Source of the DNA: Stomorhina lunata
Lineage: Eukaryota > Arthropoda > Insecta > Diptera > Rhiniidae
Reading direction: 5' to 3'
NCBI GenBank assembly: GCA_933228675.1
Contig: OW121742.1
Span: 113,038,739-113,102,738 of the forward strand
Length of the DNA stretch: 64,000 nt
Shown: piece by piece, positions 53,224-63,696 of the stretch
How positions within the stretch are numbered: the stretch's first letter is position 1
Layout of the letters: every line of letters starts with the position of its first letter
Notes under the pieces: model-generated
Databases searched by the model: none
What the model was told of the DNA's origin: nothing
Seen by the model: only the letters and a program-made list of their open reading frames with translations
Made by a program: the position numbers and the translations under genes

Positions 53224-54228
53224 GAGATTCTATATGAGTCCTTTATATGTATTTCTTTCTTTATTAACCTCTTTTTCCCATTTATTTTCCTTGTTTTATT
53301 AAATCATCAAATAAATTTCATAACTTTTGGATAAATAAACATTACCAATGTTAGAATAATATTTTCTAATTCCAGTTGAGATTTCATTTTTGGACGACTC
53401 ATATTATTTGCAATTCATATGCAAATTTTTATATTTATTATCCCTTTTACTTTTACAGATATCAGCAATTTTGTGCAATGATAATAGAAATTTTCTCTAA
53501 TACAAAATGCATTCATTCCTTCTCATGTTTATTGATTTACTATTTATTTGACTGAGGAAATAACACAAAAATAGTCGTAAATTTGCCATAAATAGAGAAT
53601 GACTTGATATTGATAGTACGAGTAGATTTGTATTGATACATCATCACATTGAATATGCAAATCTATCAATATATAAAATACTAATATCTTTAAGTATTTT
53701 TTATATACAATTATTTACTCAAAATGTACACAGGATTTATACATTCAAATTCTCGGAATTGGGATAATAAACGGTAATAGATACAATATAATGCATACAA
53801 TTTTCCAGAAATTGTATGCATTCAACTAAAAAGAATTTTAAATTTATTAAATTTGGAATGTACCTCAGAATATAAATAGCCAACCTCTTACCTTAATGAT
53901 GTTTGTCCAACAGCTACAGATACATTTCATTTGTGTATCATTGATTGATAAATAGAATAAATAATTCCTTTATTTCTCTATAAGTTGAGATATTTTATAA
54001 TAAAAAAGAAATATGAAAAAAATCTTACCTATTTCTAGGAACATATAATATGTTCAAAATAAACATTCAAAATTTCTTTATTACTTTAAAAAAATGCAAA
54101 AAAAAAAGCTAAAAATATTTCAAAAAATTTACAGTGAAGTAAAAAAATAAACAACGAACATAATCGTAGTATTTGATGTCATTTAAATAGTGTAATACAT
54201 TTGAAAATATCATGTAGCATACTTTTAG
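53224..54228. other. AT-rich stretch between D arrays
   Basis: No gene recognised. A perfect 14-bp-arm hairpin (AATGCATACAATTT, loop TCCAG) lies at 53790-53822. A 61-residue minus frame near 54109-54294 overlaps the satellite edge and is not convincing. Confidence 0.55.
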
Positions 54229-56549
54229 GAACTTTTTTCTAAAGAAAAAAGTTAAGTCATCACTTTTTTCTATAGAAAAAAGTTCAGTCTTCACTTTTTT
54301 CTATAGACAAAAAGTTCAGTCCTCACTTTTTTCTATAGAAAAAAGTTCAGTCCTCACTTTTCTCTATAAAAAAAAGTTCAGTCCTCACTTTTCTCTACAG
54401 AAAAAATTTCAGTCCTAACTTTCTTCTACAGTCCTCACTTTTTCTATAGAAAAAAGTTCGCACCTCACTTTCTTCTACAGAAGAAAGTTCAGTCTTCACT
54501 TTTTTCTATAGAAGAAAGTTTAGTCCTCACTTTTTTCTATAGAAAAATTTCAGTCCTCACTTTTTTCTATAGCAAAAAGTTCAGTCCTCACTTTTTTCTA
54601 TAGCAAAAAGTTCCGTCCTCATTTTTTCTATAGCAAAAAGGTCAGTCATCACTTTTTTCTATCAAAAAATGTTCAGTGACCACTTTTTTCTAAAGAAAAA
54701 AGTTAAGTCCTCACTTTTTTCTATAGAAAAAATTTTAGTCCTTACTTTTTTCTATAGTGAAAAGTTCAGTACTCTCTTTTTTCTAAAGAAAAAAGTTCAG
54801 TCCTCACTTTTAGAAAAATAGTTCTATAGAAAAATAGTTAAGTCTTCATTTTTTCTATAGCAAATAGTTCAGTCTTCACTTTTTCCTATACAAAATTGTG
54901 CAGTCCTAACTTTTTTTATAACAAAAAGTTCAGTCCCCACTTTTTTCTATAAAAAAAGTTTAGTCCTCACTATTTCTATAGAAAAAAGTTCAGTTCTCAG
55001 TTTTTTCTATAGAAGAAAGTTCAGTTCTCAATTTTTTCTATAGAAAAAAAGTTCAGTCCTAACTTTTTTCTATAGAAAAAAGTTCAGTCCCCACTTCTTT
55101 CTATAGAAAAAAGTTCAGTTCCCACTTTTTTCTATAGAAAAAAAGTTCAGTCCCCACTTTTTCTATAGAAAAAAGTTCAGTCTCCATTTTTTTCTATAAA
55201 AAAAAGTTCAGTCTTCACTTTTTTCTATAGAAAAATAATTCAGTCCTCACTTTTTTCTATAGAAAAAAGTTCAGTCCTCACTTTTTTTTATAGAAAAAAG
55301 TGCAGTCCTTTCTTTTTTCTATAGAAAAAAGTACAGTCCTTACTTTTTTCTATAGAAAAAAATACAGTCCTCACTTTTTTCTGTAAAAAAAAGTATAGTC
55401 CTAACTATTTTCTACAGAAAAAAGTTCAGTCCTCACGTTCTTCTATAGAAGAAAGTTCAGTCTTCACTTTTTTCTATAGAAAAAAGTTCAGTCTTCACTT
55501 TTTTCTATAGAAAAAAGTTCAGTCTACACTTTTTTCTATAGAAAAAAGTTCAGCCTTCACTTTTTTCTATAGAAAAAAGTTCAGTCTTCACTTTTTTCTA
55601 TAAAAAAAAGTTCATTCTTCACTTTTTTCTATAGAAAAAAGTTCAGTCTTCACTTTTTTCTATAGAAAAAAGTTCAGTCTTCACTTTTTTCTATAGAAAA
55701 AAGTTCAGTCTTCACTTTTTTCTATAGAAAAAAGTTCAGTCTTCACTTTTTTCTATAGAAAAAAGTTCAGTCTTCACTTTTTTCTATAGAAAAAAGTTCA
55801 GTCTTCACTTTTTTCTATAGAAAAAAGTTCATTGCTCACTTTCTGCTATAGAAGAAAGTTCAGTCCCCACTTTCTCCTATAGAAGAAAGTTCAGTCCTCT
55901 CTTTTTTCTCTAGAAGAAAGTTCAGTCCTCTCTTTTTTCTATAGAAGAAAGTTCAGTCCTCTCTTTTTTCTATAGAAAAAAGTTCACTCCTCAGTTTTTT
56001 CTATTGAAAAATGTTCAGTTCTCAGTTTTTTCTATAGAAAAAAGTTCAGTCCTCACTTTTTGCTATAGAAAAAAGTTCAGTACTTACTTTTTTCTATAGA
56101 TAAAAGTTTAGTCCTCACTTTTTTTCTATAGAAAAAGTTCAGTCCTCACTTTTTTCTATAGAGAAAAGTTTAGTCCTCACTTTTTTTCTATAGAAAAAGT
56201 TCAGTCCTCACTTTTTTCAATAGAGAAATGTTCAGTCCTCACTTTTTTCTACAGAAAAAAGTCCAGTCCTCACTTTTTTCTATAGAAAAAAGTTTAGTCC
56301 TCACTTTTTTTCTAAAGAAAAAAGTTCAGTCCTCACGTTTTTCTATAAAAAATAGTTTAGTCCTCACTTTTTTGTATAGAAAATAGTTCAGTCTTCACTT
56401 TTTTCTATAGAAAACAGTTCAGTCTTCACTTGTTTCTATAAAAAATAGTTCAGTCTTCACATTTTCAATAGAAAATAGTTCAGTCTTCACTTTTTTTTGT
56501 AGAAAATAGTTCAGTCTTCACTTTTGTCTATAGAAAATAGTTTAGTCTA
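54229..56549 (+). repeat. Satellite family D, array 2
   Basis: About 75 units of 31 bp. Most read TTCAGTCCTCAC with the joint AAAAAAG instead of AAAATAG. The middle (about 55450-55830) is uniform with the TTCAGTCTTCAC form. Both edges are degenerate, and the right edge (56340-56549) reverts to the AAAATAG form. Confidence 0.96.
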
Positions 56550-57079
56550 AATAAATCGAGAAAGGAAATTTAAATGAATTTGCAAAATTTTAAAACTACA
56601 ACCATTAGGTTGTCCCTATTCTTATATCCTTCACTGTTATCAATAAGTTAATTAATTCATATTCAGTTATGTTTAAATTTTTCTGTTCATGCAAATATTT
56701 GTTCAATCTATTAAAATTATTTCTTCTTACTAAAATATAAAATAAACTTAAATTCAAATTATAAAAATGAATCCATTACAATATTATTTTAGATATTGAA
56801 ATTAAAATTTTTTTGTGTGTGTAGTCTTATGTGAAATTATTATTAGAATAAGAAAAATTTGAATTCTTAGAAAATATTTTAAATACTCGAAATATGAATA
56901 GAATCTATATATTACATATATATTTACTTATTTTATTTCATTTACATGTGTATGTGTGGAATTCATGTGTAAATACTATTGACATTAACATACAAGCCCA
57001 TATGATAGAAGATAAAAATTTTAAAATAAATTTAAGTGCAGTTCCAAAAAATTCAACAAAAGGGATTTATAGTTTGAAT
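56550..57079. other. AT-rich spacer at the D-array inversion centre
   Basis: Separates the forward D arrays from the reversed ones. A 72-residue frame (56894-57112) with a hydrophobic start runs into the next array and has no other support. Confidence 0.55.
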
Positions 57080-58999
57080 TTCTATAGAAAAAAAGTGAAC
57101 TATTTTCTATAAAAAAAGTGAAGACTGAACTATTTTCTATAGAAAAGTGAAGACTGAACTATTTTCTATAAAAAAATGAGAACTGAACTATTTTCTATAG
57201 AAAAAAGTGAAGACTGAACTTTTTTCTATAGAAAAAAGTGAAGACTGAACTATTTTCTATAGAAAAAAGTGAAGACTGAACTATTTTCTATAGAAAAAAG
57301 TGAAGACTGAACTATTTTCTAAAGAAAAAAGTGAAGACTGAAGTATTTTCTATAGAAAAAAGTGAAGACTGAACTATTTTCTACAGAAAAAAGTGAAGAC
57401 TGAACTTTTTTCTACAGAAAAAAGTGAAGACTGAACTTTTTTCTACAGAAAAAAGTGAAGACTGAACTTTTTTCTACAGAAAAAAGTGAAGACTGAACTT
57501 TTTTCTACAAAAAAAAGTGAAGACTGAACTTTTTTCTATAGAAAAAAGTGAAGACTGAACTTTTTTCTATAGAAAAAAGTGAAGACTGAACTTTTTTCTA
57601 TAGAAAAAAGTGAAGACTGAACTTTTTTCTATAGAAAAAAGTGAAGACTGAACTTTTTTCTATAGAAAAAAGTGAAGACTGAACTTTTTTCTATAGAAAA
57701 AAGTGAAGACTGAACTTTTTTCTATAGAAAAAAGTGAAGACTGAACTTTTTTCTATAGAAAAAAGTGAAGACTGAACTTTTTTCTATAGAAAAAAGTGAA
57801 GACTGAACTTTTTTCTATAGAAAAAAGTGAAGACTGAACTTTTTTCTATAGAAAAAAGTGAAGACTGAACTTTTTTCTATAGAAAAAAGTGAAGACTGAA
57901 CTTTTTTCTATAGAAAAAAGTGAAGACTGAACTTTTTTCTATAGAAAAAAGTGAAGACTGAACTTTTTTCTATAGAAAAAAGTGAAGACTGAACTTTTTT
58001 CTATAGAAAAAAGTGAAGACTGAACTTTTTTCTATAGAAAAAAGTGAAGACTGAACTTTTTTCTATAGAAAAAAGTGAAGACTGAACTTTTTTCTATAGA
58101 AAAAAGTGAAGACTGAACTTTTTTCTATAGAAAAAAGTGAAGACTGAACTTTTTTCTATAGAAAAAAGTGAAGACTGAACTTTTTTCTATAGAAAAAAGT
58201 GAAGACTGAACTTTTTTCTATAGAAAAAAGTGAAGACTGAACTTTTTTCTATAGAAAAAAGTGAAGACTGAACTTTTTTCTATAGAAAAAAGTGAAGACT
58301 GAACTTTTTTCTATAGAAAAAAGTGAAGACTGAACTTTTTTCTATAGAAAAAAGTGAAGACTGAACTTTTTTCTATAGAAAAAAGTGAAGACTGAACTTT
58401 TTTCTATAGAAAAAAGTGAAGACTGAACTTTTTTCTATAGAAAAAAGTGAAGACTGAACTTTTTTCTATAGAAAAAAGTGAAGACTGAACTTTTTTCTAT
58501 AGAAAAAAGTGAAGACTGAACTTTTTTCTATAGAAAAAAGTGAAGACTGAACTTTTTTCTATAGAAAAAAGTGAAGACTGAACTTTTTTCTATAGAAAAA
58601 AGTGAAGACTGAACTTTTTTCTATAGAAAAAAGTGAAGACTGAACTTTTTTCTATAGAAAAAAGTGAAGACTGAACTTTTTTCTATAGAAAAAAGTGAAG
58701 ACTGAACTTTTTTCTATAGAAAAAAGTGAAGACTGAACTTTTTTCTATAGAAAAAAGTGAAGACTGAACTTTTTTCTATAGAAAAAAGTGAAGACTGAAC
58801 TTTTATCTATAGAATAAAGTGAAGACTGAACTTTTTTCTATAGAAAAAAGTGAAGACTGAACTTTTTTCTATAGAAAAAAGTGAAGACTGAACTTTTTTC
58901 TTTTAAAAAAAAAGTGAAGACTGAACTTTTTTCTTTTGAAAAAAGTGAAGACTGAACTTATTTCTATAGTTGAAAGTGAAGAATGAACAATTTTTTTCT
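57080..58999 (-). repeat. Satellite family D, array 3 (reversed)
   Basis: About 62 units in reverse orientation (GTGAAGACTGAAC then T6 and CTATAG). The first 320 bp has the CTATTTTC joint. From about 57530 to 58790 the copies are essentially identical with the CTTTTTTC joint. The right edge decays from 58800. Confidence 0.97.
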
Positions 59000-59885
59000 A
59001 CAGTATAATTTAGCTGGTAGGGTTTTGTGTATTTATGTTTTTTTTTTCATTATTTTCCTCTTATTTTTATTCTTTTGATTATAGCTCTATAAATCATGTC
59101 CACTTACATTTGTCACTCACTCCAAACTTGTCTACAATTAAGCACTTTGGCAATGTCCCTTTCACGTTTTAGAAATTCATTTACTATTTAATCTTCCTCT
59201 TAATTTATTCTCCCAATTCTTTCGCATTTAAATATCAATTTAATAAGAAGTACAATCAAGCATAAATACCCCAAGTTATTTAATTTAATTTCTGTGGTAA
59301 ATTTGTAGCTGATAAATGAATCAACAAAAAAACGCCGCAATATTCCCCCAAAATACAGCTCATCTCGAAAAGAAACAAGGCATCAATAAATTTTATAGAG
59401 ACGAAACAAAAATAACCGAAAAAAGAAAATATATCAAGAAAATTAAAGAAAGGAAATGAAATAGTAAACGAAATATAAGCAAGGCCAAACGATTTATACT
59501 TCATTCTTATTATGTTATACGACTCGTACATATGAGAGTAGACAATATTCAAGGGAATCAAACGCATTTCGGAGATACAACGAAAAAAAGATATAGAGAA
59601 ATAAATACAATCATAGGAGGCATATATAAGATTACACAGACAGGATAAGGAAAGGAATGAAAGAGCCAGCGAAACAATTGTTCTTCTACTTACCACATCT
59701 ACAGTCATTTATCTTTATGCCAAACTCATACATTTACAGTGAAAGACAGACGGACGGAAGTACGGAATTACACTAAGGCATTATGTATCATGTCATTTTA
59801 TGCCGGAAGTGAATTATAACTTAATGGCCAAGATTATAAAAGCACAAGACAACAAAAAAAAATATACGAAAATTTTGAGGGTATC
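59000..59885. other. Non-genic stretch
   Basis: Purine-rich on the plus strand in 59330-59660, which leaves a hydrophobic 142-codon frame open on the minus strand (59280-59708). A good splice-donor-like GTAAGT lies near its start on that strand (59688-59693), but no domain or matching acceptor is apparent. Confidence 0.5.
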
Positions 59886-59933
59886 AAACAAGTAAGAAAA
59901 GCTATAGTCGATCAAGCCCGACTATATGATACC
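59886..59933 (-). mobile_element. INE-1-like element 3' terminus, reversed
   Basis: AAACAAGTAAGAAAAGC, then a perfect stem TATAGTCG/CGACTATA (59903-59910 with 59919-59926), then TGATACCC. Read on the minus strand this is GGGTATCA, hairpin, CTTACTTGTTT: the same terminal arrangement as the element at 15276-17103 and as INE-1 ends. The body should extend to the right, where the D array begins 40 bases later. Confidence 0.82.
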
Positions 59934-59976
59934 CTTTACTACTAAGGTAAGTCCTAGAGACATACATACTATACTA

Positions 59977-61718
59977 TGAAGACTGAACTATTTTCTATAG
60001 AGAAAAAGTGAAGACTGAACAATTTTCTATAGAAAAAAGTGAAGACTGAACTATTTTCTATAGAAAAAAATGAAGACTGAACTATTTTCTATAGAAAAAA
60101 GTGAAGACTGAACTATTTTCTATAGAAAAAATTGAAGACTGAATTATTTTCTATAGAAAAAAGTGAAGACTGAACTATTTTCTATAGAAAAAAATGAAGA
60201 CTGAACTATTTTCTATAGAAAAAAATGAAGACTGAACTATTTTCTATAGAAAAAAGTGAAGACTGAACTATGTTCTATAGAAAAAAGTGAAGACTGAACT
60301 ATTTTCTACAGAAAAAAGTGAAGACTGAAATATTTTCTATAGAAAAAAATGAATACTGAACTATTTTCTATAGAAAAAAGTGAAGACTGAATTATTTTCT
60401 ATAGAAAAAAGTAAAGACTGAACTATTTTCTATAGAAAAAAGTGAAGACTGAACTATTTTCTATAGAAAAAAATGAAGACTGAACTATTTTCTATAGAAA
60501 AAAGTGAAGACTGAACTATCCTCTACAGAGAAATGTAAAGGCTGAACTATTTTCTATAGAAAAAAGTGAAGACTGAACTTTTTTCTACAGAAAAAAGTGA
60601 AGACTGAAATATTTTCTATAGAAAAAAATGAATACTGAACTATTTTCTATAGAAAAAAGTGAAGACTGAATTATTTTCTATAGAAAAAAGTAAAGACTGA
60701 ACTATTTTCTATAGAAAAAAGTGAAGACTGAACTATTTTCTATAGAAAAAAATGAAGACTGAACTATTTTCTATAGAAAAAAGTGAAGACTGAACTATCC
60801 TCTACAGAGAAATGTAAAGGCTGAACTATTTTCTATAGAAAAAAGTGAAGACTGAACTTTTTTCTATAGAAAAAAGTGAAGACTGAACTTTTTTCTATAG
60901 AAAAAAGTGAATACTGAACTATTTTCTATAGAAAAAAGTGAATACTGAACTATTTTCTATAAAAAAAAAATGAAGACTGAACTATTTTCTATAGAAAAAA
61001 GTGAAGACTGAACTATTTTCTATAGAAAAAAGTGAAGACAGAAATATTTTCTATAGAAAAAAGTGAAGACTGAACTTTTTTCTACAGAAAAAAGTGAGGA
61101 CTAAACTATTTTCTATAGAAAAAAGTGAAGACTGAACTATTTTCTATAGAAAAAAGTGAAGACTGAACTATTTTCTATAGAAAAAAGTGAAGACTGAACT
61201 ATTTTCTGCAGCAAAAAGTGAAGACTCAACTATTTTCTATAGAAAAAAGTGAAGACTGAACTATTTTCTACAGAAAAAAATGAAGACTGAACTATTTTCT
61301 ATAGAAAAAAGTGAAGACTGAACTATTTTCTATAGAAAAAAGTGAAGATTGAACTATTTTCTATAGAAAAAAGTGAAGACTGAACTATTTTCTATAGAAA
61401 AAAATGAAGACTGAACTATTTTCTATAAAAAAAAGTGAAGACTGAACTATCTTCTATAGAAAAAAGTTAAGGCTGAACTATTTTCTATATAAAAAAGTGA
61501 AGACTGAAGTATTTTCTATAAAAAAAAGTGAAAACTGAACTATTTTCTATAGAAAAAAGTGAAGACTGAACTATTTTCTATAGAAAAAATGAAGACTGAA
61601 CTATTTTCTATAGAAAAAAGTGAAGACTGAACTATTTTCGATAGAAAAAACTAAAGACTGAACTATTTTCTATAGAAAAATGTGAAGACTGAACTATTTT
61701 CTATAGAAAAAAGTGAAG
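59977..61718 (-). repeat. Satellite family D, array 4 (reversed)
   Basis: About 56 units in reverse orientation, mostly with the CTATTTTC joint, moderately variable. A run of variants containing CTATCCTCTACAGAG and TGTAAAGGC is repeated 279 bases apart (60513 and 60792), exactly nine units. Confidence 0.96.
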
Positions 61719-61743
61719 ACAAATATAATACTCTTAGTTGTTC
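61719..61743 (+). mobile_element. Possible INE-1-like 3' end fragment
   Basis: AATATAATACTCTTAGTTGTT immediately after D array 4 differs at two positions from the 3' tail of the element at 15276-17103 (near 17081-17101). The preceding hairpin is absent, so this is a fragment at best. It may mark the other border of the unit that carries the D array. Confidence 0.5.
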
Positions 61744-62134
61744 AATTTGGAACTGCTGGGTTTCAAGAAATTTACTACATCAGTTCGAATTTAAATGTTT
61801 GTGTAGGTGATAAAACTTCCATCGCTGTCGGCTGGGCGAGATTTTATTTATAGACTCGAGCAGCTAACAATAGCAAAATTGCACGCTAGCAATCGGCTTT
61901 TTGTTTAAAGCTTTGCATAAGCTTTGTGTAGTAAAATAATAAATTTTAACATTGACAGGCTATTGTTTACCATATTGACACAAAGTAGAAATACCCACAC
62001 ATTTACGTTACGCTCAAATTTATGAAATTGAGTAAAATTATTGATTTGCATATATATGTGTTTAACATATAGAGTAACTTTTAAACGAAACGTGGTTAAC
62101 AGCCTATTAAGTAAAATGTTAAAGCCCTGAAAAT
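61744..62134. other. Non-genic stretch between D and C arrays
   Basis: Single-copy-looking sequence with moderate complexity. Nothing recognised. Confidence 0.55.
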
Positions 62135-62715
62135 TTTAAAAATTTTTCTGTAGAAAAATATTTTTTTGGGAATTTTTTTCTGCAGAAAAATATTTCTTTG
62201 GAAAATTTTTGAATAGAAAAATATTTCTTTGGCAAATTTTTCTATAGAAAAATATTTTTTTGGAAAATGTTTCTATAGAAAAATATTTCTTTGGAAAATT
62301 TTTCTATAGAAAAAATATTTCTGTGGAAAATTTTTCTTTAGAAAAATATTTCTTTGGAAAATTTTGCTATAGAGAAATATTTCTTTGTAAAATTTTTCTA
62401 TGGAAAAATATTTCTTTGGAAAATTTTTCTATGGAATAATATTTCTTTGGAAAATTTTTCTATAGAAAAATATTTCTTTGGAAAATTTTTCCATAGAAAA
62501 ATATTTCTTTGGAAAATTTTTCTGTAGAAAAATATTTTTTTTGAATAGTTTTCTATAGAAAAATATTTCTTTGGAATATTTTCTATAGAAAAATAGGTTT
62601 TTTTATGGAAAAATAGGTTTTTAGAAAATTTTTTTATAGAAAAATATTTCTTTGGAAAATTTTTCTATAGAAAATTATTTATTTTTAAAATTTTTCTATA
62701 TAAAATATATCTAAC
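62135..62715 (-). repeat. Satellite family C, reversed array
   Basis: About 18 units of 31 bp (TTTGGAAAATTTTTC, core CTATAG, AAAAATATTTC), the reverse complement of the degenerate left part of the array at 19445-21232. The CGTTAG form that dominates there appears only once here, at the right edge (CTAACGAAAA near 62709). Confidence 0.95.
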
Positions 62716-62828
62716 GAAAACTTATCTATTTTATTGCAATTTTTATATCCAATTCTCATTTGAATATTTTGTATGCACCTTTTCAAGAGTTTATTATATG
62801 ATCGTAATATTTACGAAATTTACGAAAT

Positions 62829-62857
62829 GTCTTCGGCTCCTGGTAGCAAAGGCTACC
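62829..62857 (-). other. Hairpin flank of satellite C, right copy
   Basis: GTCTTCGGCTCCT followed by stem GGTAGC (62842-62847), loop AAAG and stem GCTACC (62852-62857). Inverted counterpart of 19377-19405. Confidence 0.8.
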
Positions 62858-63696
62858 CATCTTCGCCTTAGAGGCTAACACTTTAAAGTCTTGTTTTTTA
62901 CTTATATCTTATTGACATTAATATATAACAAATCAAACTCCTCTTAAAGTCATAGGACATTCAAAAGTTAAAAATTTTAAAATCGCTTTAACTTTAAAAA
63001 CAATCCTTGTCAATAAAATATCTACAAGAACAAGTGACAACAACAACTGTTTAAAAGTTTTTGCTTGTAATTATAATGATGCCTTTTGCAACAGCTGTCA
63101 AATCAAAGGATTTACATAATAATTTTGTCACTGAAAAAACAGGATTCGCCTTTTTGTGGCCTTTTCTTTGCCACCCTCTGTCAGTAGTTAAGTCAATCTT
63201 TTCTCAATAAAAACCACTAATGTTGGGATTTTAAGGCTTAAAAGGCAAGCGATTTCAATTAAAACCCAGTGAAAATTTTTATTAATCTTGCAAATATATT
63301 TATTAATGTCGTATTTTTAAAGTGATAGAAATCAAATCCTTTGGCACAGCTAAAATTGCCTTTGTAATAAGAATCATATTTTTGGCAGTTTCCAAATCGT
63401 TTTTATTCCACTAATTTTTCACTGGGCTCACACTTTCATGTTGGGAAGAAGCCGCTTTAAAATCTTTATCAATTTGTTTTTTATTTATTTGGCTTCACTT
63501 AAAGTTAATATGAAATATTTCTGGTTGACTACAATATCCTGGCAATAAATTAAAAACTGAAATCTCGTTTTAAAGCTTTTTAAGCTCAATTTTCAATAGA
63601 CAAGAGTTAATATTTTCTTGTCGATATCAAGCCGTTTAAATTTATGTTTTTTTCGGTGTCATTAATTTTTTTCGGTGTATTATTTATTGATTGAAT
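62858..63696. other. AT-rich non-genic stretch with one MITE-like unit
   Basis: No gene recognised. The only structured element is at 63265-63426. Confidence 0.5.
63265..63426. mobile_element. Short MITE-like element
   Basis: About 162 bp bounded by CCCAGTGAAAATTT and a right end whose reverse complement is CCCAGTGAAAAATT (13 of 14). AT-rich interior, no coding capacity, no clear target-site duplication. Confidence 0.55.

Noticed and set aside
59280..59708. Hydrophobic 142-codon minus-strand frame with a GTAAGT donor-like site near its start
   Set aside because: The plus strand is purine-rich there, which yields Phe/Ile/Leu/Ser-rich complements by composition. No domain, and one good donor-like hexamer is expected by chance at this scale.
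53224..59976. Idea that the gaps 53.2-54.2 kb and 59.0-60.0 kb are inverted copies of each other
   Set aside because: Lengths are similar, but direct comparison of the border sequences showed no match.
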